Of a stretch of 64,000 nt of DNA, positions 26,047 to 35,641 are shown in pieces; positions within the stretch are counted from its first letter, which is position 1; each line of letters opens with the position of its first letter. Under the pieces are notes generated by a model. That model was given only the letters and a program-made list of their open reading frames with translations. It did no database searches and was not told the DNA's origin. Source of the stretch: Promethearchaeota archaeon (GTDB lineage Archaea; Asgardarchaeota; Lokiarchaeia; Sigyniarchaeales; SOKP01). Both the position numbers and the translations under genes were made by a program. The stretch is from assembly GCA_016839705.1 (NCBI GenBank), contig JAEOTR010000079.1:32224-96223 (forward strand), read 5' to 3'.

Positions 26047-26469
26047 ATGCTCAATTCAAAAAGTTTCAGCTCAGTTGTACACGAATTAGAAAACAACGAT
26101 GAAGAGTTTGTTACCACAATAGATAGAGTTATTAGTTTTGCGGTAAATATTATTAGGAATACTGAAGAACTTAGAGAAGAAATTCGAGATTATAATGATT
26201 TATATCAAATTCTATTGACTGATATAAATTTTAATTTTTGGTTAAAAGTATCCAATGGTTCTATAATATACAAAAAAGGGATTAACAGAAGTGCGACATT
26301 TAGAGTTACATATGCAAAGGATATTTTCATTAAAATTCTTAAACGCGATATAGCAGGAACGGATGCATATATGAAAGGTCAAATTAAAGTGGATGGTAAT
26401 CTGAGTGATGGTTTAAGATTCATTAAAATTTTTAGGTTGTTTATAAAATATATTGAGAATATAATGTAG
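26047..26469 (+). CDS. SCP2-domain protein
   Basis: This protein of about 140 residues has the SCP2 pattern: DINFNFWLKVSNGSII, ATFRVTYAKDIFIKIL and GTDAYMKGQIKVDGNLSDGLRF. SCP2 domains hold lipids in a hydrophobic pocket. The ATG at 26047 is chosen over the TTG at 26032. It resembles the protein encoded at 26692 along its whole length, so the two are tandem duplicates. This copy is less acidic and more diverged. Confidence 0.75.
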   Translation: MLNSKSFSSVVHELENNDEEFVTTIDRVISFAVNIIRNTEELREEIRDYNDLYQILLTDINFNFWLKVSNGSIIYKKGINRSATFRVTYAKDIFIKILKRDIAGTDAYMKGQIKVDGNLSDGLRFIKIFRLFIKYIENIM

Positions 26470-26691
26470 AAGAGATAATTTTCTTTTCATACTTTGAAAG
26501 TTTTGAATTTGAACCTGGGTTTTTCAAAAATTTTATTAGTTGTCTCTGGATTCATAGATCTTCTATCAAAAGCGACACAAATAAAACCTTTTTATACTAC
26601 TAAATCCTTTTAATATTGTTATTTTAAAGAATATTCATCTATAATTCTCAAGATAATAGAGAAAAATTATACAAAAAGGTTGAAAATAAAA

Positions 26692-27126
26692 ATGGTTGAT
26701 GAATCATTATTAAAGGAAATTAAAGCCGCTCAAGATGCGGGAGCTTCAGCTGCTTCAGCTGATGACGTGAAGAAATCCCTAGCTTTTATTAAACAAGTTT
26801 CTGTAGAAAACGAAGATCTTAAGGAAGAACTCGAAGATATGGATATTGCAATACAGTTAGTTTTTTCTGATGTTGACATAAAGTTCTGGTTGACAGTAAA
26901 AGAAGGAGATTTAGATTTTGGGGAAGGTGATGTTGATAATCCCTCATTCACGCTGACCTCCACCCTGGAAGTTGGAGCGGGAATTGTTATGGGTGAGGTT
27001 GATGCGACTTCCGCTTACATGGCTGGTGATATTACCGTTGAGGGCAATCTTCAGGATGCAATGGCCTTTCAAGAGATAATTGAACTCGCTCTCGAAGCTT
27101 TCGAAGATCTTGTTGAAGATTTATAA
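26692..27126 (+). CDS. SCP2-domain protein, acidic paralogue
   Basis: About 144 residues include LVFSDVDIKFWLTVKEGDLDFGEG, NPSFTLTSTLEVGAGIVMGE and ATSAYMAGDITVEGNLQDAM, the SCP2 core, with a strongly acidic C-terminus. The ATG at 26692 (MVDESLL) is preferred to the TTG at 26680; AAAAAGG lies 12-18 bp ahead. Codon use is more GC-rich than in its neighbours, suggesting high expression. It is followed by a probable terminator at 27155. Confidence 0.8.
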   Translation: MVDESLLKEIKAAQDAGASAASADDVKKSLAFIKQVSVENEDLKEELEDMDIAIQLVFSDVDIKFWLTVKEGDLDFGEGDVDNPSFTLTSTLEVGAGIVMGEVDATSAYMAGDITVEGNLQDAMAFQEIIELALEAFEDLVEDL

Positions 27127-27154
27127 AAAAACAATAATTTAAAACAACCTAAAC

Positions 27155-27184
27155 GGCTTTTAAAGAAGCCCCTTCTTTTTTATT
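27155..27184 (+). terminator. Putative terminator after the SCP2 gene
   Basis: GGCTT (27155-27159) can pair with AAGCC (27166-27170) around a short loop, and a T-rich tract (TTCTTTTTTATTT) follows at once. It lies 29 bp after the SCP2 stop. Archaeal termination mainly uses the T tract; the hairpin adds support. Confidence 0.5.
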
Positions 27185-27317
27185 TATAAATTACTTTTTT
27201 CTTTTTTTAGTAAATTAACACTAAATAAAATGGTTTTATTTTATTTTTATAACGGGAAGTATCAAATTATAAAAAAAGACAATTTTCTTTCACATAGTAT
27301 TATTTTTATATTATTTA

Positions 27318-27357
27318 GCTTTATTACCCAATTCAGAAAAATATTGGGTGATAAAGC
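27318..27357. other. Strong 15-bp hairpin upstream of a hypothetical gene
   Basis: GCTTTATTACCCAAT (27318-27332) pairs with ATTGGGTGATAAAGC (27343-27357) over 15 positions with one G-U, around a 10-nt loop. It is the most stable stem in this AT-rich gap. It lies 76 bp ahead of the ATG at 27434. No T-run follows, so a simple terminator is unlikely. It might be a leader structure, a protein-binding palindrome or a small RNA. The rest of the 27127-27433 gap shows no gene. Confidence 0.5.
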
Positions 27358-27433
27358 AAAAAATTAAATCCTTGAATTATCATGAATCTTTTAAAGAAGA
27401 TATCTTGACAAAATTAGGAGTTATATCTGAGAG

Positions 27434-28051
27434 ATGAGTATGGATCAATTGTTAGAAGCAACGAGTAATCTCATTGAACAACAATTCAAGATTCCAGGTA
27501 GAGACATTATCATTGGTAGAACTCCAGAAGTTTCTGTAAAGATAAGCAAATCTGGTCAAATTGTAAAAAAATTTAAGGATCTATTCAATTCCAATTTACA
27601 TTTATTTATTGAAGGTAAATATCTGCAATTTCTAAATTTATTTAAAAAAATCAAGGGGATAGATGAGAATCATATTAACGAAATCTATCAAGACCTTGAG
27701 CTTAAGTTTGAAAATTTAAAAGATACTGACAACATAAATATTGTTGTTCTGTACGCGATGGTATTGAATTCTCTTATTTCAAGTATAAGAGATCTCAATT
27801 TTGCTGAAACAATAAGGGAAATAAAAAAACGTGTAAAAAATAGGATTTCTGCTAACGAAACCCAAATTCAGAAGGAATTGGATAAACTCTTTATGATGAA
27901 CGATGGTAATGTGTCGATTTTATATAATATATCTTATTTAGATACCTTAGCAGAATCCTTTAACTATAATAAGGTTGCTCACACTTGTAAGATTCAGGAG
28001 AGTAAATTTATTAACCGAATTGTAAACCTAATTATTTCTCCAAATAATTAA
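27434..28051 (+). CDS. Hypothetical helical protein
   Basis: This 205-residue soluble protein is mostly helical, with charged amphipathic stretches (KKFKDLFNSNLHLFIEG, IREIKKRVKNRISANE). No motif, signal peptide or membrane segment is visible and I recognise no family. It follows the hairpin at 27318-27357 and converges with the N-formylglutamate amidohydrolase-like gene. Confidence 0.5.
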   Translation: MSMDQLLEATSNLIEQQFKIPGRDIIIGRTPEVSVKISKSGQIVKKFKDLFNSNLHLFIEGKYLQFLNLFKKIKGIDENHINEIYQDLELKFENLKDTDNINIVVLYAMVLNSLISSIRDLNFAETIREIKKRVKNRISANETQIQKELDKLFMMNDGNVSILYNISYLDTLAESFNYNKVAHTCKIQESKFINRIVNLIISPNN

Positions 28052-28069
28052 ATGATTCTTCCACAATTA

Positions 28070-28840
28070 CTATTTCTCAAGAAATTCCTGACTTAGAATA
28101 TGTGCAAGAACATCTAAAACAATTCCCCTGAACTTATTATCCTGAATTCTAATTCTATCTGAAAATTCAATTTGTATTGCTTGACTTCTTGGAATTTGAG
28201 AAGCACCATATTCTTTTGTTATATAACCACCAGTTAATACGTATTCTTTTCTCTTGGGATGACCTGGAGCAATAGGTATTTCCAAATCAAGAAAATTTTG
28301 GATTATTTTCCCACGTATGTTATTTCCTAGATCTTTTCTAGGTATTGGCTCAGGGAAGAATGATTCTAAATTATTCGTTCCTAAAATGATATCTACATCT
28401 CTAAAACCTGGTGGACGTTTATTTTTTTCAAAACCATGGATATCAATCAGTAGAGAACAATTAAACAGTTTTAAATTATCCATTACATAATCTTTAATTT
28501 TATCATGATAAATCTTGTAGATCCTTTTAGCGATACTAGAACTCTGAATAAATGCTTCCTTTTCCTCTCGATTCATATCGATTTTACTACGACGAACCTT
28601 AGAAATTACATATGAAGGGATTTTATATTCTAAACCATGTTCCTTATATTTTGATTTAATACTTTCAATTAACATTTTAGCAATCTCAATAGTCCTACCA
28701 TCAATTCCTAAAATACCTTGCGATCTTTTTGGGATTTTCTCACATTCTAAAGTTCCACCATGCGGCACAGAGATGATTAAGGGTAACGTACCTTTTTGAA
28801 ATTCCACACAATCTTTCAGATTTACCATTTCATTAAACAT
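28070..28840 (-). CDS. N-formylglutamate amidohydrolase-like protein
   Basis: This 256-residue protein has the FGase-type core: ISVPHGGTLECEKIP at 23-37, then SLLIDIHGFEK near 130 and IQIEFSDRIRIQD near 225. Zinc-type ligands appear in the PHGG, DIHG and EFS segments. Known members hydrolyse N-formyl-L-glutamate or related amides, for example in histidine breakdown. No other histidine-use genes are nearby, so the substrate is open. Confidence 0.75.
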   Translation of the reverse strand: MFNEMVNLKDCVEFQKGTLPLIISVPHGGTLECEKIPKRSQGILGIDGRTIEIAKMLIESIKSKYKEHGLEYKIPSYVISKVRRSKIDMNREEKEAFIQSSSIAKRIYKIYHDKIKDYVMDNLKLFNCSLLIDIHGFEKNKRPPGFRDVDIILGTNNLESFFPEPIPRKDLGNNIRGKIIQNFLDLEIPIAPGHPKRKEYVLTGGYITKEYGASQIPRSQAIQIEFSDRIRIQDNKFRGIVLDVLAHILSQEFLEK

Positions 28841-28926
28841 TAATAATATAAAAAGATAATTAAGATTTTTTTAAATGATCGGGGAGATATGAGAAATAAG
28901 AAAATGGAAATATAGAATAGTGGAAA

Positions 28927-29382
28927 TTAAAATTCAAGAACCAAATAGATTACAAAGAATACCACGAACAAAAGAGCATTGGAGAGAAAAAACAGTAGAA
29001 ATTCATATTTCCTCACTTTTTCATATAAAAGATAACCAAAACCCCAAATTATTAGAGCACTAATACTACCTAGAACTATATCAGCAATGGCATTTATTAT
29101 ACTATCTGCTTGATTCATATGTTTTAAACCCCATTGTAATATAAGAGTATTTTCTACAATCTCCCAAATTACCGCAAATATAACTGTACCAACAAAAAAC
29201 CACATCCAATGAGATTTTTGGATCTTAAAATGATTAGGATCAAAAAGATTTCTTATCGTTGAAACTAATGAGAGAAACGAGAAAACGGCGACTCCCATCG
29301 CTAAATGACCAAAACTAAAGAAATCAAACACAGATTGACCGACCTCACTTGGTAAAATTGCCCATAACCAATTAAATATCAT
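28927..29382 (-). CDS. Four-helix membrane protein of unknown function
   Basis: This 151-residue protein has about four membrane helices. Polar residues lie within them: FGHLAMG in the first, WEIVENTLI in the third and ADIVLGSISALIIW in the last. A His/Glu/Asp set embedded in helices suggests a membrane enzyme or transporter, but I cannot assign a family. It diverges from the radical SAM gene. Confidence 0.5.
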   Translation of the reverse strand: MIFNWLWAILPSEVGQSVFDFFSFGHLAMGVAVFSFLSLVSTIRNLFDPNHFKIQKSHWMWFFVGTVIFAVIWEIVENTLILQWGLKHMNQADSIINAIADIVLGSISALIIWGFGYLLYEKVRKYEFLLFFLSNALLFVVFFVIYLVLEF

Positions 29383-29505
29383 TATAATATCAAATAATAT
29401 CCTTTTTTTATTGTTATAGAATAACTAACTATAGATTTAGTTTAAAAAATATTGTAATATATTATATCTAATCATTCATCGCATAATATTTAGGTTAGCC
29501 TTTAC

Positions 29506-30786
29506 TTGAAAAAAATTGCTTTTGTAATCTATTATCATAGACAGAACTTTTATAGCTTGAATGCAATAGCTGGTGCACTCGAGACAGATAAGATATTTGA
29601 GAGTATTGACTTTTACTTCTCAAGCTCTATTGAAGAACTCATGGAAACCCTCAAAGAGTTAGTCAAATCCTATAATAAAATTATAGTGGGGATTTCATTT
29701 TTCACTTCCCAACTCTTTGAAACTCATGACTTAGTTCAAAAGATAAAAAAAAAATATGATATGAAGTGCCTGTTGGTAGCAGGCGGTTCTCATCCAACAG
29801 GAGACCCCGTTGGCACCATTAAAATGGGATTTGATATAGTAGTAGTTGGTGAGGGTGAAGAAACGATAATTGAACTCATGCAGAAAATAAAATCTGACGA
29901 AAATCTAAATAAAGTGAGAGGAATTGTTTATAGAAATAAAGCAGGTGAACATATCTTAACAAGCAAACGCTCTTTAATCAATATGAATGATTATCCTCCT
30001 TTTCCTTTAAAAAATACGAGATATGGAGCTATTGAAATCACAAGAGGTTGCCCTTATGTATGCTATTTCTGTCAAATACCCTTTATTGTAGGCACTATCC
30101 CAAGACATAGAAGTATCGAAAATATATGTAAATATGTCCAAGAGTTGCATAATCATTATGGAGATCTTACCGATATAAGATTTATAACACCAAATGCCTT
30201 TTCGTATGGTTCAAAAGATGGAAAAAGTTTAAATTTAGAAAAACTTGAAACTCTACTAATAAATATTAGAAAAATTATTGGTACAAAAGGGAGAATATAT
30301 CTTGGAACGTTTCCCTCAGAAGTAAGGCCTGAACATGTCACCCAAGATACATTAAATTTAGTTTTAAAGTATGGTAATAATGACAATATTACTATTGGGG
30401 CACAATCTGGTAGTCAAAAAGTCCTTGACTCATGCCATCGAGGACATACAGTTGAAGATGTTAATCGAGCAGTAAAATTGACTTTAAAAAATAACCTTAA
30501 TATAAATGTAGATTTCATTTTTGGCTTGCCGGGAGAAGATGATGAAGATGTCAAGCAAACAGTAGAACTTATGACACATTTATCAACTCAGGGTGCAAAA
30601 ATTCATGCCCATGCGTTTATTCCTTTACCTCAAACACCGTTCTCAAAAACAAAAGCTAAAAGAGTTAATGATATTTACAAGAATGAGATTAAAACCCTAA
30701 TTTCAAAGGGATTAGCTTTTGGTAATTGGAAAAACCAAGAAAAATTAGCAAGGAAAATTACTGATTATTTTAAGAATAGAAATTGA
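29506..30786 (+). CDS. B12-binding/radical SAM protein (MJ1487-like)
   Basis: The N-terminal about 150 residues are a cobalamin-binding-type Rossmann domain (VGISFFTSQLFET, LLVAGGSHPTGDP, VVVGEGEETI) lacking the DxHxxG ligand. A radical SAM domain follows with CPYVCYFCQ (CX3CX2C) and later GAQSGSQKVLDSC and NVDFIFGLPGEDDED. Members of this archaeal family are uncharacterised. The start is a TTG at 29506. It converges with the MutY-like gene. Confidence 0.85.
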   Translation: MKKIAFVIYYHRQNFYSLNAIAGALETDKIFESIDFYFSSSIEELMETLKELVKSYNKIIVGISFFTSQLFETHDLVQKIKKKYDMKCLLVAGGSHPTGDPVGTIKMGFDIVVVGEGEETIIELMQKIKSDENLNKVRGIVYRNKAGEHILTSKRSLINMNDYPPFPLKNTRYGAIEITRGCPYVCYFCQIPFIVGTIPRHRSIENICKYVQELHNHYGDLTDIRFITPNAFSYGSKDGKSLNLEKLETLLINIRKIIGTKGRIYLGTFPSEVRPEHVTQDTLNLVLKYGNNDNITIGAQSGSQKVLDSCHRGHTVEDVNRAVKLTLKNNLNINVDFIFGLPGEDDEDVKQTVELMTHLSTQGAKIHAHAFIPLPQTPFSKTKAKRVNDIYKNEIKTLISKGLAFGNWKNQEKLARKITDYFKNRN

Positions 30787-30805
30787 TTTCTAGAATATTC
30801 AATAG

Positions 30806-31666
30806 TCACTTTACTATATATACAATTTCTTCTTTGATTTCAATAAATTCTTCCTTTTCTAATTGAGAAAGAATAGTTTTAAGTTTTTTATTATCAACAG
30901 TTTTTAATTGTTTCTCGATTTCAGATATATTGAAGGATTTACCTGAAATTAACATTTTTAAAACTTTTCCCCTAATTTGTCTATTTGAGCCTTTGAATGA
31001 TGCTTGTTTTCGGTAATGAGCACTTCTTTTATTCAAATCGGGATGTAATTTTTTGAGCATAACTCCATAATCCATTAGGGCATAATACCATTCCCGAGGA
31101 TTAGTTTTATCCATTGTTTTCTCCACAATTGGAAATATTTCTTTATCTGTGATATCATCCTTGCTGCGAAAGAAAAAATAGATGTAAACTCTCCTAATAT
31201 TTGTCTCAATAAAAATCGTAGATTTATTAAACGCAAACGTAGCAATTGAGGATGCAGTATTATGTCCAATTTGAGGAAAGGATTTTAATATTTCTATTGA
31301 ATTAGGTAAATTACCATTATATTCATTGATTACAATATCGGATATTTTCTTTAATGCTATTGCCCTTCTATTATACCCTAAACCTTGCCAAGCTTTAAGA
31401 ACATCTTCTAGTGGGGCTTTTGATAAGACTAAAAAACTTGGAAATTTTTCTATAAAAGTTAAAAACTTTTCTGAGACTCTTCCTGTCTGAGTTTGCTGTA
31501 GCATGATTTCAGATACTAGTACATTATAAGGAGTGATCTTTTCTCTAAAGGGAAAACTTCTTCTATGTTGTTTATAATAACTATAAATTATAGTTCGGAA
31601 TTGGCTAATAATTTCTTTTGACAACCCGTGTTCTTTATAAGATTTATGGAATTCAGATATAAGCAA
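30806..31666 (-). CDS. MutY/EndoIII-superfamily DNA glycosylase without Fe-S cluster
   Basis: This 286-residue protein has the helix-hairpin-helix fold: PFREKITPYNVLVSEIMLQQTQ, AWQGLGYNRRA, FPQIGHNTASSIATFAF. The position of the catalytic Asp reads FIETNIRRV, so Glu replaces it. The C-terminal CX6CX2CX5C iron-sulphur site is absent (LHPDLNKRSAHYRKQ). A winged-helix tail (about 225-286) follows. MutY-like adenine excision opposite 8-oxoguanine is likely but not certain. The start is a TTG at 31666. Confidence 0.8.
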   Translation of the reverse strand: MLISEFHKSYKEHGLSKEIISQFRTIIYSYYKQHRRSFPFREKITPYNVLVSEIMLQQTQTGRVSEKFLTFIEKFPSFLVLSKAPLEDVLKAWQGLGYNRRAIALKKISDIVINEYNGNLPNSIEILKSFPQIGHNTASSIATFAFNKSTIFIETNIRRVYIYFFFRSKDDITDKEIFPIVEKTMDKTNPREWYYALMDYGVMLKKLHPDLNKRSAHYRKQASFKGSNRQIRGKVLKMLISGKSFNISEIEKQLKTVDNKKLKTILSQLEKEEFIEIKEEIVYIVK

Positions 31667-31726
31667 ATATATTCACTATATTTTAGTTTTTATTATCTAA
31701 ATCTATTCAATTAGAATGTGACCTCC

Positions 31727-33628
31727 TCATTTTGAAAGACTAAAAACGAATTCAGTTACTCCCCCTTCGATTCTTTTAAGCTTTTGAGTATACCCTGAAC
31801 TATTAATAATATGAAGCATAGCTTTGTTCTCTAATAAGATCGCCCCCCCAAACTCTTTATAATTAAGTTCTCGTCCAATTTGAACAAGAAGCTGCAAAAG
31901 AAATTTGGATAAGCCCAACCCGCGCCATTCTCTATGAACTACAAAAAGTAATTCTGCCAATGAAGGTTGAGCTGTCTTAAAAAATCCTCCCATAGCAATT
32001 ATTTTTTCCTCCCCATTTTCTTCAGAGATTCCAACCAAAATCATATCTGTTAAGTAGTCAATATTTACCATGGGAGTAATTTTCTTACGACGAAAATCTT
32101 TCATGGGTGTAAAAAATCTCAGATATCGATCTTTATCATCAAGGGAATAATGTAACTCTTGTATCAATCTCTCATCAGTAGGTTTCACAGGTCGTATTTT
32201 AATTGTTTGGTTATTTTTTAATTTTAGAGTTGTTTCATATTTTTGAGGATATATCGCAACTCTTCCATCAATAGAAATCGGTAACTGTTGATCTGAATAA
32301 ATATATTTCCATTTCTTTGCTCTTTCTAAAAGTTCTTCTCTGAAATCTGGGTGGGCTATATTTATCATCTGTAGCACTCTTTCTCTAATTGATTTCCCAT
32401 ATAAATAAGCTATTCCCCATTCTGATACAATATAGTGGACATCTCCCCTTGTAATTACTACACCCGATCCAGGCTCAAGAAATGGGACTATCCTAGAAAT
32501 TACAGTTCCGTCCTTTAAAGTTGCCGTTGAGGGGATCACCATTATAGGTTTCCCATATTTTGCACGGGCAGCACCTCGAATAAAATCAACTTGACCTCCA
32601 ATACCACTAAAAAAAGTGTATCCAATTGAATCAGAATTAACTTGACCCGTTAAATCAACAGAAAGAGCAGCATTAATTGCGACTTGCCGTTTATTTTGAC
32701 TAATTATATATGGATCATTAGTATAATCGCTTGGGTGAAATTCAACCATAGGATTATTATTTACAAAGTCATAGAGCTTTTTAGATCCCATTACAAAGGA
32801 ACAAATTATTTTGTCTTTATGTAGTGTTTTTTTTTTACAGGTAACAACTCCCTCTTCAACAAGTTCTACTATACCATCTGAAAAAACTTCGCTGTGAATA
32901 CCTAAATCTTTTTTTTCTTTAAGTTCAGTGGTCACAGCATTAGGGATTAATCCTATACCCATTTGAATAGTAGATTCATTTTCCACTAAAGTTGCAGCGA
33001 ATTTAGCAATCTTTTTTGCCGTTTCATCAGGTTCACCGTAATTATATTCAATAATATTGTGATCTGAAAGAATATAAGCGTCTATGTCGTCCATGTGGAT
33101 AAAAGAGTTCCCTAAAGTCCGTGGCATTTTCGGATTTATTTCAGCTACCACAAATTCTGAAGACTCAGCAAGAGGTTTAGCAATATCCACATTTATACCG
33201 AAACTACAAAATCCATACTTGTCTGGGAGACTTACTTGCACAAGAGCAATATCTAAATGCATCCTGCCAGATTTAAATAACTTCGGAATCTCTGATAATA
33301 ACATAGGAGTGTAATCTGCTTGCCCTTCTCTTATGTATTTCCGAAGTGATTTTCCAATAAAAAATGCATTATGTCTGAATAAATCCTCTATTCCTCCCGC
33401 AGTTTCATAATAGTCTAGGTCGCTTAAACTGAGAAAATGCAAAATCTCAACATCAGGAAGTTGTGGTCCAAATTCAATTAATTTTTTTGTAAGATCAATA
33501 GGTTCTGCACAACCGGAATCAATAAATATCCGATTCCCCGGCCGAATGAATTTCTTAATAGCTTCATCAGCAGACACTTGTTTTTTGTTATACTTTTTTA
33601 ATCGATTTTGAATGGACGTATTTGACAA
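31727..33628 (-). CDS. Acetyl-CoA hydrolase/CoA-transferase fused to GNAT acetyltransferase
   Basis: The protein has 633 residues. The first 430 or so are a class I CoA-transferase/acetyl-CoA hydrolase (FIDSGCAEP, MGIGLIPNAV, FFSGIGGQVDFIRGAA). Residues about 470-630 form a GNAT domain (WRGLGLSKFLLQLLVQIG with the acetyl-CoA pocket). Such fusions are known in bacteria. The start is a TTG preceded by AAGGTG at a suitable spacing, which decides it. It may shuttle acetyl-CoA or 4-hydroxybutyryl-CoA; the GNAT half may acetylate a protein. Confidence 0.88.
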   Translation of the reverse strand: MSNTSIQNRLKKYNKKQVSADEAIKKFIRPGNRIFIDSGCAEPIDLTKKLIEFGPQLPDVEILHFLSLSDLDYYETAGGIEDLFRHNAFFIGKSLRKYIREGQADYTPMLLSEIPKLFKSGRMHLDIALVQVSLPDKYGFCSFGINVDIAKPLAESSEFVVAEINPKMPRTLGNSFIHMDDIDAYILSDHNIIEYNYGEPDETAKKIAKFAATLVENESTIQMGIGLIPNAVTTELKEKKDLGIHSEVFSDGIVELVEEGVVTCKKKTLHKDKIICSFVMGSKKLYDFVNNNPMVEFHPSDYTNDPYIISQNKRQVAINAALSVDLTGQVNSDSIGYTFFSGIGGQVDFIRGAARAKYGKPIMVIPSTATLKDGTVISRIVPFLEPGSGVVITRGDVHYIVSEWGIAYLYGKSIRERVLQMINIAHPDFREELLERAKKWKYIYSDQQLPISIDGRVAIYPQKYETTLKLKNNQTIKIRPVKPTDERLIQELHYSLDDKDRYLRFFTPMKDFRRKKITPMVNIDYLTDMILVGISEENGEEKIIAMGGFFKTAQPSLAELLFVVHREWRGLGLSKFLLQLLVQIGRELNYKEFGGAILLENKAMLHIINSSGYTQKLKRIEGGVTEFVFSLSK

Positions 33629-33724
33629 AATAACACCTTGAAGTCTTATTACATTTAATTAAGTATCTAAATTGTATTAAATATAATTATAGACACTATT
33701 TGCCTTAAAATTTATTAGCTAATT

Positions 33725-34396
33725 TTGAAATATAATAGAAAATATGATTCTTTAGAACTAATTATGTATATCTTTTTTTTTGTATGTTTCGTAGGAACGA
33801 TCCTTTTAATACCAGTATATTTCTTATCTGTTGAACATCTAAAGTTAAAAAAGAAATATGGAGAAAAAAAAGGATTAAAAATAGCTGAGATTTGTGGATT
33901 AATTTCGGGATGGGGTTTTTTTATATTTCTATTCGGTCTCTGGATCTCTTATCAACCTAGGTTTGAAATTCCCTTAATTCAATATTATTTTGTTCTTATT
34001 GGATATTCAATTCCACTCATCCATTTACTACTCGCCATCCCTTTGATCTCAATTGGTGCTTGGTATGGAATAGTAGGTGTCAAGGAAGTTACATTGAAAG
34101 TAGCGGAAACTCATAGGCCAAATAAGGTTATTAGCACAGGAGTTTATTCGAGGATTCGCCATCCCCAATATTTTGGAGCAATCTTATCTCATATAGGGAT
34201 TTCTATCCTGCTTTCTTCACTTTTTTCTATTTTATCAACACCCTTAGTTATTGGAGTTATTTATATTTTTGCATGGAAGGAAGAAAAAGAACTGGTAAGA
34301 GAATTTGGTAAAGAATATGAAAATTACCAGAAAATCGCTCCAATGTTAGTACCTAAATTGAGGTTTAAGATGTTAAGAAATAAGGTTGATGAATAA
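33725..34396 (+). CDS. Isoprenylcysteine carboxyl methyltransferase-like membrane protein
   Basis: Four or five membrane helices precede a conserved C-terminal part: STGVYSRIRHPQYFGAIL, then EEKELVREFGKEYENYQKIAPMLVP. This is the ICMT/phospholipid-methyltransferase signature (RHPxYxG and E...Y.. .P). It uses SAM to methylate a membrane-bound carboxyl or lipid. The substrate is unknown. The start is probably a TTG at 33725, since the next ATG falls within the first helix. Confidence 0.7.
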   Translation: MKYNRKYDSLELIMYIFFFVCFVGTILLIPVYFLSVEHLKLKKKYGEKKGLKIAEICGLISGWGFFIFLFGLWISYQPRFEIPLIQYYFVLIGYSIPLIHLLLAIPLISIGAWYGIVGVKEVTLKVAETHRPNKVISTGVYSRIRHPQYFGAILSHIGISILLSSLFSILSTPLVIGVIYIFAWKEEKELVREFGKEYENYQKIAPMLVPKLRFKMLRNKVDE

Positions 34397-34499
34397 TGTT
34401 TAATTTTCCACTATTGTACAACTAGTAATAAACAATAATAAATATCAAAATTCCTTCTAGAATGTATAAAAAAGACATTTACATTTTCTAAGTTTTTAT

Positions 34500-34829
34500 A
34501 TGCCTAGTGATAAAGTTGAGATTGAAGATTTAGAAGCATTTATTGATGGTTTAATCAATTCTTTTGATACTCTAGGGGATATTGAACTAGATAAATCAAA
34601 AGGTTTTCAAGCACAATTAGCAAAGGCAATTTCTGATTTGAGAACAAAAAGAGCAGATAAAATAGAACCTCTTCCTAAGCATATTGGGAAAGTTGATCTT
34701 AAAGCTTTATTATTAAGTGAGTTAGAAACTCTTCAAACTGATTTAGATTCTTCTAATTATAACCCAAGAAATAAATTTAAGTTAGTCAAAAAAATTGCTT
34801 TAGTTAGAGAGCAAATAAATTCAATGTAA
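34500..34829 (+). CDS. Hypothetical helical protein
   Basis: This 109-residue acidic protein consists of amphipathic helices (EDLEAFIDGLINSFDTLGD; LKALLLSELETLQTDL). No motif or family is recognised. It ends 45 bp before the TatD-like gene on the same strand, so the two may be cotranscribed. Confidence 0.5.
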   Translation: MPSDKVEIEDLEAFIDGLINSFDTLGDIELDKSKGFQAQLAKAISDLRTKRADKIEPLPKHIGKVDLKALLLSELETLQTDLDSSNYNPRNKFKLVKKIALVREQINSM

Positions 34830-34874
34830 ACTTTATTTTTCTATCAAAGAATTAAAGAAAAATTAAGGTTTTTG

Positions 34875-35630
34875 ATGTTAATCGATATCCATTGTCACGC
34901 TAATTTGTATTTAACTTTAGACGAAATTATTAACGAGGCTATTAAAGTGGGTGTTGAAAAAATACTCGCTGTTTCAATAAGCTTCATTAGTTTAGAAAGG
35001 ATCTTAGAAATATCTAGTAGATTTAAAGCAATTTATCCCGCATTAGGTATCCATCCTGAAGAAGTACAGATGAATAAAGATATAGAGAACCAATTGGATT
35101 CTGTACTAAACACCATTAGGAGTAATAGGGAGCAAATTTGCGCAATTGGTGAGATTGGTTTAGATCATCATTTTGTTAAAAATCACGAACTTTATCCCCT
35201 GCAAAAAATTATATTCGAAAAGATGCTTTTACTTGCTCAGGAGTTAGAGCTACCCGTCAATTTACATACAAAAGGAGCAGAAAAAGAAGTTTTTGATTTG
35301 CTCCCATCTTATACAATTCCAAATATTAATATCCATTGGTATTCGGGACCTGAGGAATTTTTAAAACGAGGTATCGAAAGGGGTTACTATTTTTCTATTA
35401 CTCCCGCAATTAGTTATTCTCCTGCCGTAAAAAAAACGGTTTCAATGGTTGACATCGATCATCTGCTGCTAGAAAGTGATGGTCCTGTGAAATATTCTGG
35501 AGAACTAGGAACACCAGCAATGATTAGAGAAGTTTTAAACACGGTCTCAAAATTAAAAGGAACTTCAGCAATTGAAATAGAAAACCAAATTTATGAAAAT
35601 ACTAAGAAAATTTTTCCCAAAATGTTTTAA
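34875..35630 (+). CDS. TatD-family metal-dependent hydrolase
   Basis: This 251-residue TIM-barrel protein has the metal-ligand set of TatD enzymes: IDIHCHANL near the start, GEIGLDHHF at about 94-102, NLHTKGAEKE, IHWYSGPEE and LLLESDGP near the end. Family members act as DNases or in tRNA quality control. The ATG at 34875 is used rather than the TTG codon directly before it. Confidence 0.88.
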   Translation: MLIDIHCHANLYLTLDEIINEAIKVGVEKILAVSISFISLERILEISSRFKAIYPALGIHPEEVQMNKDIENQLDSVLNTIRSNREQICAIGEIGLDHHFVKNHELYPLQKIIFEKMLLLAQELELPVNLHTKGAEKEVFDLLPSYTIPNINIHWYSGPEEFLKRGIERGYYFSITPAISYSPAVKKTVSMVDIDHLLLESDGPVKYSGELGTPAMIREVLNTVSKLKGTSAIEIENQIYENTKKIFPKMF

Positions 35631-35641
35631 AAGAAGTCATT

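Noticed and set aside
27318..27357. Hairpin as the terminator of the SCP2 gene
   Set aside because: No T-run follows it and a better terminator lies at 27155-27184.
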